The notes beneath the pieces were generated by a model. The model ran no database searches. It worked only from the letters and a program-made list of their open reading frames with translations, and had not been told where the DNA came from. A stretch of DNA of 64,000 nt from Spongiihabitans sp965206355 (GTDB lineage Bacteria; Pseudomonadota; Gammaproteobacteria; Arenicellales; Poriferihabitantaceae), in NCBI GenBank assembly GCA_965206355.1, contig OZ242212.1:1426001-1490000 (forward strand), read 5' to 3'. Positions within the stretch are counted from its first letter, which is position 1. Every line of letters begins with the position of its first letter. The position numbers and the translations under genes were made by a program. Positions 61,711 to 64,000 of the stretch are shown piece by piece.

Positions 61711-63944
61711 TTTTGCTTCAGTAGTGGCTGATTTTCGGCAGTGTCAATAGTCAGGCGACCGAGTTGTAATGGTCGGTCAAGCGGTTGCGCTAGTCCGGAC
61801 ACAAACTTTGCCCATAGCGGCAGGCGCACAACACGGCCAGCTTGGTCAATACTGACCGTCATCGCTCTGCCGAAAAAATGCGTCAGGGTTTTGCTTCGTA
61901 ATAAATTCAAGCGCGGAATAATCTGGTAACTTTGTATACCGAGAGCATATAGCCGATTCAATGCGGAGTGTTCATAGGGGTTATGCTGTGCCTGTGCGGG
62001 TTCTTGCCTTGGCGCTTGTGCTACTCCATGAGTCGGCTCTGCTACGGTCGCGCGATTGTTTATTGCGGGATTTGCGAATTGATTACTCACTTGCTCGGCT
62101 GGGTCTACGCTACCATCAAGCAAGCCATTGCCATCTGCCGCTGTTGAAGTTGCTTCAGGCTGTGCCTGCAGGGTCACTGCAAGTGCCTGTTTTGCGGCGA
62201 TGTCCGCCTTATAGCGTGCGACATCTTCAAGCATCCAGCGCATATCGCCGAATATCAGACCATCCAAATCAGCATCCATAATCGGATTGGGGTTGCCGCT
62301 ATAGACATACGATGTGGCATATAGAGGTAGGTCGTGCGCCTGAAAGAAACGCAACTGTGGCACGATCAAACGTGATTGTTCGGCATTCGCCGCCAGAAAA
62401 ATCATATCGACATCATCATTTCGTCTCGCCGTGAATGTTAACTTGGCATTAATTTTGGTCTCCAGCGAACGCTTTCTTATAATACTTTTGTCCAGACCAA
62501 GCAGTGTTTGAATCACCCTGCTATAGTCCGAAATCTCGCTGGGAAACGACTCATTTTTAATGATAGTTGCCCCCAATGATTGCCATTGCTCAATAAAGGC
62601 ATTGGCCACGCGTTCTCCCCATTGATTACGAGTGTGAAAAGTTGCCGCCTGACGGTGACCATCTGCAAAAGCCTTGTCGGCTGTTTGTCGCGCTTCTTGT
62701 TCTGGGGATAGGCTGATACCGAATAAGTTATCTGCTATGTGTTGTACGGGCACTTCGGCAATCAACAGGGTTGCTGTTTCTATTGGCTGAGAGGAAAGTA
62801 ACGCATCGGCAGCTTCTCTTCCAAGCGGACCAACCACAAAATCAGCCCCGCTATTGACTGCAGCCTGATAATACAATGATGATAAATAAGGTTCTTCGCC
62901 AACATCATACGGAACAACCCGAGGTGGCTTCAACGAGATATTATCGCGATGCGCCTGCATGAATCCGTCATAAAATGCCCGAGCAGCCGCTCCATGGGCA
63001 GAGGTCAGCGGTAATAATAATGCGATCTGCTGGTATTCATCGAGCTTGCTCAACGCAACATATTGCGCTATAAGTTGCGGCTGAGCAGGGTGATTGGGAT
63101 AGACTTGTCGCCAAATCTCTAACTTGATATGGATGCGTTCCGGAGTGGTTGTTGCTATGATGTCGGCGAGCGCAAGCCAACCCCCAATAGCTGAATTGGG
63201 TGATTGCTCTCTCAACAGGGTACGTTGTAGCGCATTCATCGTCTGCAACAACCGCACGATTGTTTGCTGATTTTCAAGTTGTTCTGCATAGCTGACCCAG
63301 CGTTCAATATTTAGCAGAGTCGCCACCGCATCAAGCAAGTGACCCAATGCAATTTGGGAGTCGCTTAAAACCGTGAATGCCTGTTTTTTAAGTTCAATAT
63401 CCTCTATCTGCTTGTAGTCCAGTGTACTCAATAATTCGATAACACGCTCATGTTCTGTGGTTGCCGCAGCCAGACGAGCACGGATTATTTGCAGTGAAAC
63501 CCGTTCATTAAAGGTCAGCGCATACGTTGCCAGCGTTCCCGTTAACGACTGCGCTGTACCATTTTGATCGCGCCGAATAAACTCATTGATGGCGCGAATC
63601 AGTAATGCTGGTGCGTCCCGGTCGGCGACTACTTTCGAACGTGCAACCAGCTCCCAGGGTTTGTCAATGGTTATAATCTGCTTGTTCTCTTGCAAAGGAT
63701 GGGCAATCGTAGCCGGTTCTTCAATGCCAATGGCGGGTTCAGGTTCGGCTGGAGTGGTCGGCAGAATAACGGGCGTTGTTGAACAACTGACGATGAGCAG
63801 GCACAGCAACGGCATCAACAGCAATTTTGGCATATTCGCTGACTTGACCATATTCACGGCGATATTTAAGATGGCAGGATGTGCTAATTTTAATGAACTT
63901 GTTTTGGCACACGTTTTTTGTAAGCGATTTTTAGCACTCATCAT
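61707..63944 (-). CDS. lpoA: Penicillin-binding protein activator LpoA
   Basis: 745 aa from the ATG at 63944, which has a GAGAAG ribosome site six bases upstream. A start at 63833 would give a more typical lipoprotein signal (MPKLLLMPLLCLLIVSC), so the exact start is uncertain; the lipobox Cys lies in VSCSTTP. An N-terminal TPR-like region precedes a C-terminal periplasmic-binding-protein-like domain (VVPYDVGEEPYLSSLYYQAAVNSGADFVVGPLGREAAD). LpoA stimulates PBP1A from the outer membrane. The linker at residues ~625-680 is an Ala/Gln/Pro-rich low-complexity stretch, making the protein longer than E. coli LpoA. Confidence 0.9.
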   Translation of the reverse strand: MMSAKNRLQKTCAKTSSLKLAHPAILNIAVNMVKSANMPKLLLMPLLCLLIVSCSTTPVILPTTPAEPEPAIGIEEPATIAHPLQENKQIITIDKPWELVARSKVVADRDAPALLIRAINEFIRRDQNGTAQSLTGTLATYALTFNERVSLQIIRARLAAATTEHERVIELLSTLDYKQIEDIELKKQAFTVLSDSQIALGHLLDAVATLLNIERWVSYAEQLENQQTIVRLLQTMNALQRTLLREQSPNSAIGGWLALADIIATTTPERIHIKLEIWRQVYPNHPAQPQLIAQYVALSKLDEYQQIALLLPLTSAHGAAARAFYDGFMQAHRDNISLKPPRVVPYDVGEEPYLSSLYYQAAVNSGADFVVGPLGREAADALLSSQPIETATLLIAEVPVQHIADNLFGISLSPEQEARQTADKAFADGHRQAATFHTRNQWGERVANAFIEQWQSLGATIIKNESFPSEISDYSRVIQTLLGLDKSIIRKRSLETKINAKLTFTARRNDDVDMIFLAANAEQSRLIVPQLRFFQAHDLPLYATSYVYSGNPNPIMDADLDGLIFGDMRWMLEDVARYKADIAAKQALAVTLQAQPEATSTAADGNGLLDGSVDPAEQVSNQFANPAINNRATVAEPTHGVAQAPRQEPAQAQHNPYEHSALNRLYALGIQSYQIIPRLNLLRSKTLTHFFGRAMTVSIDQAGRVVRLPLWAKFVSGLAQPLDRPLQLGRLTIDTAENQPLLKQN

Positions 63945-64000
63945 TGTTATCTTCTCAAATTGCTGTCCGCTCAAACATTAAAGCGGTGATATGTAACACA

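Overview
This 64 kb window looks like a gammaproteobacterial chromosome of moderate GC content, probably marine and possibly host-associated. The placement rests on housekeeping order and gene type: rpsP-rimM-trmD-rplS, def-fmt-rsmB-trkA-trkH, lpoA-yraN-dolP, an lpxK-kdsB pair for Kdo-lipid A, a TolC/RND efflux set, and a BetA closely resembling the enterobacterial protein. Between these blocks are accessory genes for methylated amines, sulfonate or phosphonate compounds, and many small repeats and decayed genes.

Layout. (1) 78-6898: a corrinoid-dependent quaternary-amine demethylation locus. It has a pterin-binding methyltetrahydrofolate methyltransferase, a GFA-type zinc protein, a RACo-like corrinoid activase, a non-pyrrolysine MttB-family methyltransferase and a divergent GlxA/GbdR-type regulator. 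(2) 6957-14753: lpxK, kdsB, def, fmt, rsmB, trkA, trkH. (3) 15289-22372: TolC-like channel, isoaspartyl methyltransferase and an RND pump with its adaptor. (4) 22409-24644: repeats, a frameshifted phage-type P63C gene and a small lipoprotein. (5) 24645-32146: a class V aminotransferase, then a minus-strand set of LysR regulator, D-cysteine desulfhydrase/cysteate sulfo-lyase-like enzyme, TRAP transporter and hydrolase. (6) 32371-43924: glpK, acyP, nadE, iscA-like, mtaB, phnX, cobQ, cobD, then rpsP-rimM-trmD-rplS. (7) 44096-54771: a secreted repeat-type protein, xerD, a Fic-like protein, a Gly/Ser-rich protein, yceI, cytochrome b561, betA, amtB and a DsbA-like protein. (8) 55248-56820: a decayed glycerol/glycerol-3-phosphate locus. 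(9) 57295-63944: moeA, moaC, a CPA2 antiporter, dolP, yraN, lpoA.

The metabolic genes can be joined into one scheme by inference. BetA oxidises choline toward betaine. The MttB/corrinoid/RACo/methyl-H4folate set would remove a methyl group from glycine betaine. GFA hints at formaldehyde handling. cobQ and cobD supply corrinoid. AmtB handles ammonium.

The most distinctive structural feature is a family of short non-autonomous inverted-repeat elements. There are ten near-complete copies and one fragment, in 139 bp and about 162 bp classes. They share GAGACCTTTGCACG termini and mostly have 5 bp target duplications. One copy sits exactly in the stop codon of the iscA-like gene. Other signs of genome flux are IS256- and IS5-type transposase fragments, a second 140 bp inverted repeat pair, and frameshifted glpD, ABC-permease and P63C genes. 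No rRNA, tRNA or CRISPR array was seen. All positions come from reading the sequence; no database search was run.
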